A DNA stretch of 64,000 nt from an uncultured Methanoregula sp. (GTDB lineage Archaea; Halobacteriota; Methanomicrobia; Methanomicrobiales; Methanospirillaceae), in NCBI RefSeq assembly GCF_963667735.1, contig NZ_OY763919.1:1861539-1925538 (forward strand), read 5' to 3'. Position numbers and translations under genes: made by a program. The notes beneath the pieces are model-generated. The model did not search any database, was not told where the DNA came from, and saw only the letters and a list, made by a program, of their open reading frames with translations. This document shows, in pieces, positions 26,057 through 35,906 of this stretch (position 1 is the stretch's first letter; every line of letters starts with the position of its first letter).

Positions 26057-26919
26057 GAAGTCCCACCTGTTATTCTTGCACCGGTCTTAGCCATACGGAA
26101 CTTGTATACATGCCCAAACGGCCTCAGGATCTCTTCTGCTCCTTTACCGCAGGCAAATACGCCATCTCCCAGCATGGTCATACTCGCATGAATTCCCTCT
26201 TCGCTGCATCTGGCTAATACCCTTCTCGATTCAGCAGTCATAAGTCCGCTCTCGCTTGCAAACCGGCAGGAGATAGTAAAAAAATCCGTAAAATCCCTGG
26301 GATACGTTTTGGGAAATGCAGCGGAAACCCGTTCCATCTGATCCGGTGAGCCCAGAACGGACGGGGTATGGATGGGGCCAAAAGAGATTGCATACAAAGG
26401 ATCCTCAATGTCAAAGATCCTCTCGATCTCTCCATCAATACCCGGGCCCTTCCGGACAACCCTCCCGCCCCCCTGGCAGGCAGAGACATCGCCAAGTCCT
26501 GTCCGATGAATGACTTCAGCCTCATGGGCCAGGAGTGCAATGTCGTGTTCCTTAAGGTTGAGCCCAAAAAGCCGGTTTACTGCAGTGAGTGTTGAGAGCA
26601 GTGCGGCTGCCGACAAGCCAAAACCAGCACCTATCGGGAGGTTGCATTCTGTAATAACTTCGGCTTTCACCCCCAGACGCCCGAGAACATATGATAGTGG
26701 CGGGGATTCAGTCAGAGTCACCGGTGCTTTATGTGTCGGGGAATGCTGCCGGATGCAGATCGTGGTTGTCTCTGATGGAATGACCGTGGATGTAACTCCC
26801 TCGCTGATTACAATGCCCGCCCCGATACTACCCGTGGTTACGGGGTCAGCTCCTGCTATGCGTTTGAAATAACCGGATATGTGTCCCGGGCAAAAGGCAG
26901 TAACGGAAATCTGGGTCAT
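26053..26919 (-). CDS. Pantoate kinase (GHMP superfamily)
   Basis: 288 residues. The GHMP phosphate-binding loop is LPIGAGFGLSAAALL, preceded by the substrate region FCPGHISGYF. The third GHMP motif lies at CSEEGIHASMTMLGDGVFA. It phosphorylates pantoate, the first archaeal-specific step to 4'-phosphopantothenate. The overlapping gene encodes the next enzyme, and CoaBC lies 52 bp upstream, so three consecutive CoA-pathway enzymes are co-directional. Confidence 0.92.
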   Translation of the reverse strand: MTQISVTAFCPGHISGYFKRIAGADPVTTGSIGAGIVISEGVTSTVIPSETTTICIRQHSPTHKAPVTLTESPPLSYVLGRLGVKAEVITECNLPIGAGFGLSAAALLSTLTAVNRLFGLNLKEHDIALLAHEAEVIHRTGLGDVSACQGGGRVVRKGPGIDGEIERIFDIEDPLYAISFGPIHTPSVLGSPDQMERVSAAFPKTYPRDFTDFFTISCRFASESGLMTAESRRVLARCSEEGIHASMTMLGDGVFACGKGAEEILRPFGHVYKFRMAKTGARITGGTS

Positions 26920-26971
26920 AGGGTTGGAACAAAGATACCGGATAGATTGGATGGTTTTCTATAAAGAATCC

Positions 26972-28135
26972 TCATGCCGATTGGGTGTGATCGCGGATCA
27001 GTGTCTCCCAGATGGCAGCCGCGATCTCCTCTTTTGTTCCACGGCAGGGCCTGCTGCCCCCGGAGCTGAGCTGAACGTACTCTCCGTTGGGACTTCCCAT
27101 GGTTTCCGGGGGGTTCATGAGAACGAGGGAGACTCCTTTTTCTATCAGGGCTTTTGCCTTCTTCTCCGGTTCCCGGTCCAGTTTGAAAGCGACCACAAGG
27201 GGTGAATACTGTGCAATCACTTCATCAATGAGTTTCGGGAGGGGGGTAAGCTGTATCGTGACCGGCTTTCCGCTGGGGATCTTGGCCTTCTGTTTTTCCG
27301 GGGCAAAGTCCGAGATCGCTGCGGCGCTGATGTAGATGTCTGTGCCCTTCTGCTCTTTGAGCGTGGAAAGTACCGCCGCATGCATATCAGAGGCACTCTC
27401 CACTTTCAGGTTAGTGACACAGGGAAGGGAATAGTTATGGACTATTGTCACATCGGCACCCAGCCGGAATGCCTGTAATGCGAGTGCCCTGCCCATCTGC
27501 CCACTCGATCGCGTGGTCAGCACCCGGACATCATCGACCGGTTCCCGGCAGGGTCCGCTTGTTATGAGCACCCTTTTTCCAGCGAGTGCCGTTCCAAGAA
27601 CTGCTCTCTCGCACCGGAGAATAATCTCTTCCGTATCGGCAATTTTCGCTTTGCCTTCTTCAATCCGTGGCTCTATGATGCCGATCCCCCAGGTTTTGAG
27701 CTTCCGGATATTCTCTTTGAGTGCCGGGTGGCGGTACATGCTGTGGTGCATTGCGGGGACAATGATTACCGGTTTTCCGCTCCCAAGAGCCGTGGTGGCA
27801 AATGTTGTAACCGGTGTATCGTCGATACCACAGGCAATTTTACTGATGGTATTTGCTGTACAGGGTGCGATGAGTAGGAGATCCGCGCTGCCTCCATCCC
27901 CACAGAACGTCACATGCTCTACGCGCCCGGACAGCCTTGTTATGGTATCCCTGCCGCTCGCATACGTAAGGGCGTCTGTGGAGATTATCTCCCCGGCAGC
28001 AGTACTCATAACCGTCTGGATCACGGCCCCGCGCCGGCGTAATGCATGAATGAGTTTTACGGTTTCGACAGCCGCAATGCTGCCCGTTACTGCAACTACA
28101 ATCTCTTTTCCGGCAAGAGTCTGGAGGTTTGTCAT
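26972..28135 (-). CDS. coaBC: Bifunctional phosphopantothenoylcysteine decarboxylase / phosphopantothenate--cysteine ligase
   Basis: 387 residues from ATG 28135, which overlaps the taw2 stop by 4 bp. The N-terminal flavoprotein CoaC domain has VAVTGSIAAVETVKL, the catalytic-His region EHVTFCGDGG, and PAMHHSMYRHPA near 140. The C-terminal CoaB domain has ITSGPCREPVDDVRVLTTRSSGQMG and the AAISDFAP motif. It converts 4'-phosphopantothenate to 4'-phosphopantetheine in two steps using CTP or another nucleotide. Confidence 0.95.
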   Translation of the reverse strand: MTNLQTLAGKEIVVAVTGSIAAVETVKLIHALRRRGAVIQTVMSTAAGEIISTDALTYASGRDTITRLSGRVEHVTFCGDGGSADLLLIAPCTANTISKIACGIDDTPVTTFATTALGSGKPVIIVPAMHHSMYRHPALKENIRKLKTWGIGIIEPRIEEGKAKIADTEEIILRCERAVLGTALAGKRVLITSGPCREPVDDVRVLTTRSSGQMGRALALQAFRLGADVTIVHNYSLPCVTNLKVESASDMHAAVLSTLKEQKGTDIYISAAAISDFAPEKQKAKIPSGKPVTIQLTPLPKLIDEVIAQYSPLVVAFKLDREPEKKAKALIEKGVSLVLMNPPETMGSPNGEYVQLSSGGSRPCRGTKEEIAAAIWETLIRDHTQSA

Positions 28136-29010
28136 CCGATAGTCACATCCTGCACAACATGCCATGTGTGCGGCCGGTACTTCTTGACTTTATGTACATT
28201 GATGGTTGCAGAAAAACCTGCTCCCTCAATTATTGACCGTATCGCCTCTTCAACAGGGCCGATACTGTGGAGATGAATGATACTACCCGGTTTTATGTGC
28301 GTCATGATATCGGGAAGTATATCGATCGCATCGAAATGACCCATGACAAGCCGGTCATATGTTCCTTCAAGAAGACTGCGGCAGTCCCCGAGCGATGGCT
28401 GAACCCTGCCGGAGAGGTTGTTCATGAGAATATTTCTCTCCAGGTACCGAAACGAGACCGGATTTATCTCCATTGCATGGACAGACGCCCCTGCCCCTGC
28501 CATGGGGATCGTGAAGTAACCTATCCCGGCAAACATATCTGCCACCCGGTGGTTTGGCCCGCTCTTTCGGATCAGGGATGCCATGCGCATCTTCTCTTCG
28601 CGGTTTCCCTGAGAGAACATCACCCGTGATGGATCGAGAATATAGGTGAACCCGCTTTCCCTGTGGGATACCTCTCCCCCCTTCCCCCAGACAAGATGGG
28701 TTTTCGGGAGTCTCATGACATCGTTTAAGGATTCTATCCAGACGATTCCCTGTGGGTTCCGGAACTCTGCGATCTTTTCAATTTCACTCGGTTCCGGCCG
28801 CTTTCCATGCACAACCGCAATATCCCCGACCATGTAATACCCGCGTCCATGGTAACGGGATCGTTTTGGAATATCCGTATCGAACCGTTCACCCTCTTTT
28901 ACCGGCACCCATGCGGTTCCGTCTTCGATATAGGGCCGCCGGGTATGATCTACCCAGTCGGCGTTGTTGATCGCGTTTAGACCCTGTACCGGTACCCGTC
29001 TGACCCGCAT
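28132..29010 (-). CDS. taw2: tRNA wybutosine-synthesis protein Taw2 (Met_10-type methyltransferase fold)
   Basis: 292 residues. SAM motif I is VADMFAGIGYFTIPMA, followed by AMEINPVSFRYLERN. LPKTHLVWGKGGEVSHRESGF and the FSQGNREEKMRM segment favour Taw2 over Trm5: Trm5 has a different segment (FSPRLATER-like) and an NPPY-type motif, which is absent here. Taw2 transfers the 3-amino-3-carboxypropyl group of SAM to the tricyclic base at position 37 of tRNA-Phe. Trm5 remains the main alternative. Confidence 0.8.
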   Translation of the reverse strand: MRVRRVPVQGLNAINNADWVDHTRRPYIEDGTAWVPVKEGERFDTDIPKRSRYHGRGYYMVGDIAVVHGKRPEPSEIEKIAEFRNPQGIVWIESLNDVMRLPKTHLVWGKGGEVSHRESGFTYILDPSRVMFSQGNREEKMRMASLIRKSGPNHRVADMFAGIGYFTIPMAGAGASVHAMEINPVSFRYLERNILMNNLSGRVQPSLGDCRSLLEGTYDRLVMGHFDAIDILPDIMTHIKPGSIIHLHSIGPVEEAIRSIIEGAGFSATINVHKVKKYRPHTWHVVQDVTIG

Positions 29011-29013
29011 CCG

Positions 29014-30060
29014 TTACCTGACTATAACGAGATTATCGCCATCCCGCAGAACTGCCACGTGATCGCCGGCTTTGACTTCCAGCCATCCGGGTTTCCGGTA
29101 CTCGTGCGTCTGGCAGGAGACCGGATCCATGATACCTATTGTTGTGCTCTCTGCAAATGCCACGAGAGCGGATTCGGCACTCCGCGCATTTCCAAGAATG
29201 CGTTCGATATCGTCTTCCCGGATGGAGCGGGAGGATCCTTCGGCGAGATCGAATGTCCTGACATGGTGGGATTCGATACGCTCTATCTCGTAATACCGGT
29301 TTTTCACTGCCACGACATCGTATTTCTGGAACCGGGGAAGCCGGACCGAATAGGTTATCCGGAAGAGCTGGCGGCCGTTCTTCTCGCCAACCAGTTTGGG
29401 ATGCGTGGAGTACCTGCCACCCAGCTGGGCAATGATACCCTGGGAGATCTTGGCCCCGATGTGCTGCGACCCGACGATGATATCGACCCCGTCCCGGGTC
29501 TCGTTCATATCGGAGATGAAAGAGAGACGTTCCCCTCCAGCCTGCAGGGAATCTTCTATCTGCTGGGCAATGGATGTCGACATCTGGCGTTCATACGTGC
29601 TCGGGAGCCGGCCTTCAGCCCGGACCTGGATGACCCCTTCATAGTAACTTCCGCTGATCCGGTTGCACCGGTCGCATTGTTCCTTGTGCCAGAGAATCTC
29701 GACCGAACAGGTGCCTTCTACCTCCTGTTTGTAGAAGGTACCATGGAGCGTGAGCATTGCACGGGACCGGTTGACCGTGAGATCTTCGATCCTCACTTCC
29801 ATGGTTGGTTTCTTGACATCCTTGTGGAAGTGGACAGCAGACATCGCGAGTTCCGGTGCTATCTCGGAACGCTCCCGGTTGGAATCTGTCCAGGTATTCA
29901 CCTGCTTTATTGCGCCACAACTGGGGCACTGGGTATTCTGTACACGATGATCGCAGGTGAACCACGGGGTGCTGCCGATCCTGCAGTCTGTACAGAGACC
30001 CGGATTTTGTGTGGGCTTGCCGCATTTTGGGCAGAAATTATCCTTGATTGTCGTTGTCAT
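29014..30060 (-). CDS. NMD3-like ribosome biogenesis protein
   Basis: 348 residues. The N-terminal zinc domain has CPKCGK, CTDC, the conserved TCDHRV and CPSCGAIKQVNTW. The centre has another CDRCNR pair and RAEGR-like VIQVRAEGRL, as in NMD3. In eukaryotes NMD3 binds the 60S subunit for export; archaeal versions are thought to act on the large subunit, details unknown. Its start overlaps the DUF424 stop by 4 bp. Neighbouring taw2 also concerns translation. Confidence 0.93.
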   Translation of the reverse strand: MTTTIKDNFCPKCGKPTQNPGLCTDCRIGSTPWFTCDHRVQNTQCPSCGAIKQVNTWTDSNRERSEIAPELAMSAVHFHKDVKKPTMEVRIEDLTVNRSRAMLTLHGTFYKQEVEGTCSVEILWHKEQCDRCNRISGSYYEGVIQVRAEGRLPSTYERQMSTSIAQQIEDSLQAGGERLSFISDMNETRDGVDIIVGSQHIGAKISQGIIAQLGGRYSTHPKLVGEKNGRQLFRITYSVRLPRFQKYDVVAVKNRYYEIERIESHHVRTFDLAEGSSRSIREDDIERILGNARSAESALVAFAESTTIGIMDPVSCQTHEYRKPGWLEVKAGDHVAVLRDGDNLVIVR

Positions 30061-30350
30061 AGCTGGAAGATCTGTGCATGGGGAACAGTCCCAATCATAA
30101 TACAGCCGGAACGGGTGATAAGTCCCATCTCTATGGCAAGGCTCACGGAGCGCTCACCCATGAGATTGATGTTCGCAGCCTTGGTTAATGCATCCCTGAC
30201 TTCGTTTTCGGTTGACGGGCAGTTCCCGTAGAAGGATTCGGTGATGACCACGGTCATGTTATCATGCCGGATCGTGGTGTTGATAAGCTCGCGATCACAC
30301 ACCGCCACGACATCTGCCGTTCCCGGTGAATGATGTACCTTCAGAAACAT
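30057..30350 (-). CDS. DUF424 protein
   Basis: 97 residues. MFLKVHHSPGTADVVAVCDRELIN at the start, ESFYGNCPSTENEVRDAL in the centre and ANINLMGERSVSLAIEMGLI near the end fit DUF424, a small archaeal family found next to translation genes such as aIF2-beta and nmd3. Function unknown to me. Coupled to nmd3 by a 4-bp overlap. Confidence 0.88.
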   Translation of the reverse strand: MFLKVHHSPGTADVVAVCDRELINTTIRHDNMTVVITESFYGNCPSTENEVRDALTKAANINLMGERSVSLAIEMGLITRSGCIMIGTVPHAQIFQL

Positions 30351-30395
30351 TGATCACACTTTGGCGGGGAGGGAGAAAAAGGTGAGCCGGTAAAA

Positions 30396-31226
30396 TCAGG
30401 TTATCTGTACCGGAACCCCATACACTTTTTCAACAGTCTCGCTATGGATAAAAAAACAGTCTTCTTCCGTGATCTTGCCCTGCGCGAGGAGATGGTTTGT
30501 GTAACGTGGCACGGATTTCGGGCCTATCACCGCGCCGGGACGCGAGTTCTCATCCATGTAATCGCTCTCCATGGTGAACGGGCGGTGTTCCCGGACCAGC
30601 TGCGCGAGCGACTCATGCTTTGCGATGAGCGACGGGTGGAGCGGAGTGTCCGGGGACCCGTAATGTTTCACAACATGTTCGATCGGGATACCGGCCCGGC
30701 TGGCCATATCCACGATGTCAGCACACGGCCCCGTCTCCGCGTGGATCTGGAGTGCGCACCCGCATTCCGAAGCAAGTTCAAGCGCATGCAGAAGGACCCG
30801 GTTCGAAGCAGCAAGGATATCGGGGGTCACATCATAATGAGGCCTCCCGCTCTTGAGCGCAACGGCTTTTCCCTCCCGGACGTAACCTGCAGCACAGTCA
30901 AGTCCGCCTTTCATGACCTCTACGGCTTCATCAAGGGTCATCCGCTCCGCGAGCCGGGAGATCTCGGCCGGGTGAACGCCAAGAATTGTATAAACAACAA
31001 CCCCGGTTTCTGCAACCATGCCCGCGACCCGGAGGGTTTCGTCAAAAACCTGCGAATACTCCGGACCTGAACTCGGGTGGACTGACAATGACCATGAGGG
31101 TTTTGAGACAAGGAACATATGCGTTCCCCCGGCCCGGAAAAAATCCTTTGCCGCCTCTATTCCCCGCCCGTTGACCGGATCGATATGGATATGATCGTCA
31201 GTTACGGGGTACTTTGGGGATCTCAT
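30396..31226 (-). CDS. TatD-related metal-dependent hydrolase
   Basis: 276 residues from ATG 31226 (a TTG lies at 31238). TIM-barrel metal-hydrolase motifs are present: DDHIHIDP at the N-terminus (HxH), TILGVHPAEI, LQIHAETGP, VVKHYGSP and MESDYMDEN with the final aspartate. It belongs to the archaeal TatD-related group, deduced to be a phosphoesterase or nuclease. Its start lies inside the 3' end of mptD (29 bp overlap). Confidence 0.85.
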   Translation of the reverse strand: MRSPKYPVTDDHIHIDPVNGRGIEAAKDFFRAGGTHMFLVSKPSWSLSVHPSSGPEYSQVFDETLRVAGMVAETGVVVYTILGVHPAEISRLAERMTLDEAVEVMKGGLDCAAGYVREGKAVALKSGRPHYDVTPDILAASNRVLLHALELASECGCALQIHAETGPCADIVDMASRAGIPIEHVVKHYGSPDTPLHPSLIAKHESLAQLVREHRPFTMESDYMDENSRPGAVIGPKSVPRYTNHLLAQGKITEEDCFFIHSETVEKVYGVPVQIT

Positions 31227-31551
31227 GGCACTCCACAACCTGCATGAGCGGGTAACTGCCGGACGGGCAGAGACGGGCGCGGCAATAGGAAAAATTGACC
31301 CTCGTTATGATCTCCACATCGAACATGAGGCCGGCGAGTTCGCTGTACCCGAAGGTGTTCTCGGTCATCAGGTCCCGGTTCAGCCGGACCGTAATCTCTT
31401 CAACAAATGGCTGGAGAACGACAGCCTTCTCGATTGCGGTCTCAACACTGGCAGCCGATTGCCTTGAGATCGGGGTTCCAACCCACTGGTGGTACAGGGC
31501 GCCCAGTTTTATTCCTGCTTCAAAGATGGCGGTTTCCTTGTCGTTCAGCAT
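31198..31551 (-). CDS. mptD: Archaeal dihydroneopterin aldolase MptD
   Basis: 117 residues, the family's normal length. FEAGIKLGALYHQWVGTPIS at 10-29 is the signature of the archaeal-type enzyme (PF04038), and QPFVEEITVRLNRDLM follows. It converts 7,8-dihydroneopterin to 6-hydroxymethyl-7,8-dihydropterin in methanopterin synthesis, the C1 carrier of methanogenesis. It lies 13 bp after mcm. This is a metabolic gene placed within a DNA-replication and translation cluster. Confidence 0.9.
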   Translation of the reverse strand: MLNDKETAIFEAGIKLGALYHQWVGTPISRQSAASVETAIEKAVVLQPFVEEITVRLNRDLMTENTFGYSELAGLMFDVEIITRVNFSYCRARLCPSGSYPLMQVVECHEIPKVPRN

Positions 31552-31564
31552 AGGTATCTCCTCT

Positions 31565-33676
31565 TCAGATCAGTTGAATCATGCCGGATTTCGGTTCCAT
31601 GGCTTCCCCGTGCCGGAGCAGCATATCGATGCCTTCCCTGACTTTATCCCTCGGGAAACCTTTCGAACTCACCGCATCGATAACCTGATCGATCCCGGCA
31701 CGCCGCCCTTCGCCGCCAATATCCCGGATCGCATCCTTGATCACCCGGACAATATCACGTTTTTCTTTGGAGATGCCGGTAACCACCTTATCGATATCGA
31801 ATGTCCCGGTCTTGGCATCGTACGCAATCTGGCGCAGGCACGCATCCACAATATGGATTACCCGATCTGCATCGCTCAGTTCAATCGAACTGGAAAGACG
31901 GATCCGGGCACTGGCTTCCGCCAGTCGCACCAGCGCCTCGAGCTGCCGGGCAGTGACCGGCACAGGCTTGTTAGGCTCGGCAATGCCTCTGAGTTTGAGG
32001 TAGTAGTTCACCAGGGCTTCCTTTGCTTCGGCCGAGATTATCGGGAAGCACGAACGTTTTGCATAGGCGACATATTTGCGGAAGAGTGCCGGGTCGATAT
32101 CCGGCATCACGGGCTTGAGCTGCTGTGCAATGTATTCGTCGGTCACCCCTTCGATGGGGGTTTTCCTGTGCTGTGCGATCAGTTCTCCGGTACTGTGGGC
32201 TTTGAGTATATGCTCCGCAATGGCCAGATCCCGTTTCTGGTCCGGCTGGTCGGTCATAATGAAGATGAGATCGAACCGGGAGAGGAGTGACGGGGGCATG
32301 TTGATCTGGTCTGAGATATCCCCGAACATATCGAACCTGCCGTACTTCGGGTTTGCAGCCCCGAGCAGCGCACACCGGGACTTGAGCGTTGCCGTGATCC
32401 CGGCCTTTGCCACGCTGATCGACTGCTGTTCCATTGCTTCGTGGAGGGCGGACCGGTCCCCTTTCTCCATCTTATCCATCTCGTCGACTGCCGCGACACC
32501 CATATCGGCAAGGACGAGCGCTCCTGCTTCCAGTGTCCAGCGCCCTTCCCCGAATTCATCCTTGACAGCGGTTGCCGTGAGACCCGCCGCAGTGGAAGAC
32601 TGGCCGCTTGTATAGATTGCCCGGGGAGAGAGCTTTACGACATACCTCAGCAACTGACTTTTGGCAATACCCGGATCCCCTATGAGGAGGACATGGATGT
32701 CGCCCCGGAGCCGGCTCCCGTCCGGCATCTCTTTTGCAATGCCCCCGAAGAGCTGCAGGGCGATTGCCTGCTTGACATCTTCGCCCCCGTAAATGGTCGG
32801 TGCAATGGAATGGGTGATCATCCGGTAGATCATGGGATCCTTGCTGAGGCGCTGGATCTCGTCCTCGGCCTTCTCATCAATCTCGACTTCCTCGAACTCT
32901 TTCTCAGCTACCTCGATGGAATTGCATTCGAGAAATATGTCAAAGACCGTGCTTTTCTCTCCCTTGATGACCCGCTGCATGGACCGGAGGATGCCGTTGA
33001 TAATGATCCGGTCCCCCGGTGACACGGTACCAGAGAGATCGTCAGTGACGTCTACGTCGAGTGTCTGGGGCTGCTCGCCGCCACGCAGGCCCTCAGGAGA
33101 CTCCTGGATCCTCAGTTTCTGCGAGTCGACAAATTTCGAGCGCTTGGGCAGCAGTTCGATCTTCTTGAAAGTACATCCGTCCGTGGCACATCCGTCCGGC
33201 TCAACAAACTTGCCGTATTTCTGTTCCTTCTTGGTGAAGTGGCCGGCCGGGCAGCGGAAGACTGCTTCGACAATACGGGGCCGGACTTCTGTTGTTTTGC
33301 GCAAGATCCCTTCGACCGAGACAAACGTGTTGATGTCCTCAGACCGGATGGCCCGGATAGCCGTCTTTTTGGGAAGGTTGGTGAACCGGATGTTGATCCC
33401 TTTGGGCTCCTTGCCATCCTTTATCCTGATGAGCTGGTCGGTCTTGATTGCTTCCAGGACATCCTCGATAACCTTGCCCGGGTTCTCCAGGAGTTCATCG
33501 GCCAGCGCAATACCGGCTTTCCCGAACCTTTCTATCTCCCGGTAATCGATGAGAAGGGATCGTTTGTGCGGGTACTCCCGCGAGATCTCACCCAGTTGCT
33601 TTTTATATTTCTGTTTGAGCAGCCGGCTCCAGTCGGCTGTTTTGTCTGCCACAGGGAGATCGGGAGATTGTTCCAT
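31565..33676 (-). CDS. mcm: MCM replicative helicase
   Basis: 703 residues, single intact gene without intein. The N-terminal domain has a zinc site around FRCPAGHFTKKE and CATDGC. The AAA+ core has Walker A GDPGIAKSQLLRY, Walker B LADMGVAAVDEMDKM, sensor-1 LLGAANPKYGRFD and the arginine-finger region LLSRFDLIF. The C-terminus is a winged helix (from about residue 630). It unwinds DNA at the replication fork. It follows rfcS by 9 bp. Confidence 0.97.
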   Translation of the reverse strand: MEQSPDLPVADKTADWSRLLKQKYKKQLGEISREYPHKRSLLIDYREIERFGKAGIALADELLENPGKVIEDVLEAIKTDQLIRIKDGKEPKGINIRFTNLPKKTAIRAIRSEDINTFVSVEGILRKTTEVRPRIVEAVFRCPAGHFTKKEQKYGKFVEPDGCATDGCTFKKIELLPKRSKFVDSQKLRIQESPEGLRGGEQPQTLDVDVTDDLSGTVSPGDRIIINGILRSMQRVIKGEKSTVFDIFLECNSIEVAEKEFEEVEIDEKAEDEIQRLSKDPMIYRMITHSIAPTIYGGEDVKQAIALQLFGGIAKEMPDGSRLRGDIHVLLIGDPGIAKSQLLRYVVKLSPRAIYTSGQSSTAAGLTATAVKDEFGEGRWTLEAGALVLADMGVAAVDEMDKMEKGDRSALHEAMEQQSISVAKAGITATLKSRCALLGAANPKYGRFDMFGDISDQINMPPSLLSRFDLIFIMTDQPDQKRDLAIAEHILKAHSTGELIAQHRKTPIEGVTDEYIAQQLKPVMPDIDPALFRKYVAYAKRSCFPIISAEAKEALVNYYLKLRGIAEPNKPVPVTARQLEALVRLAEASARIRLSSSIELSDADRVIHIVDACLRQIAYDAKTGTFDIDKVVTGISKEKRDIVRVIKDAIRDIGGEGRRAGIDQVIDAVSSKGFPRDKVREGIDMLLRHGEAMEPKSGMIQLI

Positions 33677-33685
33677 GGTCCTGCC

Positions 33686-34654
33686 TCACCGCATCCTCTG
33701 GGCAGAAAGGATGAAACGTGCAATGAGGGCTTCCATCTGGATATCGCTGCTGGCCCCTTCCGACAGCCGGAAATCCGCTTCGCCCAGATGATCGATCAGC
33801 TGGACTTTGAGCCCGCGGTCGAGATCCTTTTTGATGAGGGCCCGGTAACACTGGTTGATCAGTTCATTGGGGGCAATTCCCCGTTCGTGAAGGAGCTGGG
33901 CCAGAAGATACTCTGCACCTTCAAAGTCGCCTTTTAATGAAAGGCCGATAAGTTCATCGATCTCGTCCGGGCGGGCGGAGGAGGTGATAGCATAGATCAT
34001 CTTCTCATCGATTGCGGCACTGATGATAGCAGCCCCCTGGACGGCGTTTATGGCCTTACGCATATCCCCCTGGGCAATATACACGATAGCGTCCATGGCG
34101 CTTTCCGAGATGGTCAGTTTTTCACGGCTGGCAATCCGGCGCACTTCCTCTTTTACTGCCTCCGGGGCGAGGGGTTTGAACCGGTATATTGCACACCGGC
34201 TCTGGATCGGATCGATAATCTTCGAGGAGTAATTGCAGGACAGGATGAACCGGCAGGTCTGGGCATAGCTCTCCATGGTCCGGCGCAGGGCTGCCTGTGC
34301 ATCGGTGGTGAGGGCATCGGCCTCGTCCAGAAAAAGGATCTTGAACGCCGCACCCCCATCCGGCATGGTCCGGGCAAATTCCTTGATCTGGTTCCGCACC
34401 ACATCGATTCCCCGTTCATCGGATGCATTGAGTTCGCGGAAATTTCTCTGCCACGAATCCTTGAAAAATTCCTTTGCCAAGGTAACTGCAGCGGTGGTTT
34501 TCCCGACACCGGCATTTCCCGTAAAGAGCAGATGGGGGAGATTTCCACTTTTCACATAGGATGACAACCGTTCAACAATCTCATCCTGTCCAACGATATC
34601 GGCAAGCCTGGACGGGCGGTATTTTTCAATCCATATCGTGTGGCTTTCATCCAT
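33686..34654 (-). CDS. rfcS: Replication factor C small subunit
   Basis: 322 residues from ATG 34654; an upstream TTG at 34669 is in frame. Start [19 protein letters not shown], Walker [13 protein letters not shown], Walker [12 protein letters not shown], sensor 1 FILSCNYSS and [10 protein letters not shown] with the SRC arginine finger. Clamp loader subunit that puts PCNA on DNA. First gene of the leftward twelve-gene cluster; mcm follows at 9 bp. No intein. Confidence 0.97.
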   Translation of the reverse strand: MDESHTIWIEKYRPSRLADIVGQDEIVERLSSYVKSGNLPHLLFTGNAGVGKTTAAVTLAKEFFKDSWQRNFRELNASDERGIDVVRNQIKEFARTMPDGGAAFKILFLDEADALTTDAQAALRRTMESYAQTCRFILSCNYSSKIIDPIQSRCAIYRFKPLAPEAVKEEVRRIASREKLTISESAMDAIVYIAQGDMRKAINAVQGAAIISAAIDEKMIYAITSSARPDEIDELIGLSLKGDFEGAEYLLAQLLHERGIAPNELINQCYRALIKKDLDRGLKVQLIDHLGEADFRLSEGASSDIQMEALIARFILSAQRMR

Positions 34655-34804
34655 GGCATTCCTCTCCAAAGCAGTATCCGGTTCTCTTATTTATTCTGTT
34701 GGTAAATGGTGTGAATAAGCACAGCATCAGAAAGAGGCAAAAATGGTACGCTCTTCGTGATGGATGTCATAATGTTTATCACGTGGGCTTTGAAATTACT
34801 TTTC

Positions 34805-35845
34805 ATGCAAATCCCATATATTCTAACCGTTTTTATCGTGTTGTTCTTCCTCATTTCACCTGTCTCGGCAAACCTGAACAAGATCTCTGCCAACAGTCCT
34901 GTTTTTATCGGTGAAAATGATCTTGACATCTCTGTTGCCTTGAACGGCTGCCATACGATTGCGTGGTGGAAGAACGGGACCGATATCAATACTGCCACTC
35001 CGGATAAAAGCTCCCAGATTTACCCCATCAATACGGTAAACCAGATCATTTACCACTATAATATCACCCGGGATTTTTTTGGCGGTTCAACGGGTACCTG
35101 GTATTGTGCTGATCAGAAACCGTACTATTCCGTATTCACGGTAGAGGAGCCCCAGGTTGATATCAAAGTCTGGGATCTCGATCACAATACGGATGTAACC
35201 GGTAAAACCATTTCCCTTGGAACCAACATCACGTACCGTATCGACACCAATCTCTACAAGGTTTTTGTCCTGAAAAACCGTCCGGACAGAAATATTGACG
35301 ATTCGCCGTTCACGGTCAAACTGATAAATCCCCAGGGAATTGCAATACCAAGTATCTATACCGGCAGCATGGGAAAGCCCAATACGCAGATTATTGCTTT
35401 TAACAATAAACCGTACGTAACTGAATCTCCCTACTACTGGAGAGATGGCGCCGAATGGGATCACCGGGCCCGCGACCTGCAGGGAACCACACTCTATCCC
35501 GACGGAACCTACTCGTTTGTTCTGAACCAGAACCTCAACCATATGCAGGACAGTTATGCCTCCACCCTGGCAGATAAGGAAGGTAAAACAACCAAAACGG
35601 CACTCGTTGCCTTTGAAAAAGAAGCTTTTGTTGCAACCGTGACCGAACCCGCAACCGCGGTACAGACCCCAACGACTTCTGTTGCAACCCAGATCCCGAC
35701 TGCATTACCCTCGGAACCGGCAATCTCTCCTGTTGCCACATCCTCGCCTGTACCGAAAAAGACAACCTATTCTCCCCTTCCAGAATGGATCGGTATTGCC
35801 GGTCTTGTCATTGCGGGGATTTTCCTCATCAGGAAAAATGCCTGA
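34805..35845 (+). CDS. DUF3821 secreted surface protein with C-terminal membrane anchor
   Basis: 346 residues if started at ATG 34805, which gives a compact signal peptide (MQIPYILTVFIVLFFLISPVSA). In-frame starts at 34757 (GTG), 34760 and 34772 would lengthen it. The mature part begins with the DUF3821 pattern (NKISANSPVFIGENDLDIS...AWW, then VDIKVWDLDHNTDVTGKTI). A Thr/Pro/Ala-rich stalk precedes a final hydrophobic span (WIGIAGLVIAGIFLI) and RKNA. This is the archaeal surface-protein layout, probably glycosylated in the stalk. Family common in Methanomicrobiales; role in the envelope unknown. Confidence 0.85.
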   Translation: MQIPYILTVFIVLFFLISPVSANLNKISANSPVFIGENDLDISVALNGCHTIAWWKNGTDINTATPDKSSQIYPINTVNQIIYHYNITRDFFGGSTGTWYCADQKPYYSVFTVEEPQVDIKVWDLDHNTDVTGKTISLGTNITYRIDTNLYKVFVLKNRPDRNIDDSPFTVKLINPQGIAIPSIYTGSMGKPNTQIIAFNNKPYVTESPYYWRDGAEWDHRARDLQGTTLYPDGTYSFVLNQNLNHMQDSYASTLADKEGKTTKTALVAFEKEAFVATVTEPATAVQTPTTSVATQIPTALPSEPAISPVATSSPVPKKTTYSPLPEWIGIAGLVIAGIFLIRKNA

Positions 35846-35906
35846 TTTTATTTCTTTTCTCACTTCTTTTTAATAGAACTGCGGTGTACACTAGTGGGAT
35901 GAGCAT

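Noticed and set aside
29059..30231. 390-residue plus-strand frame
   Set aside because: Antisense to nmd3, whose zinc motifs and family match are clear.
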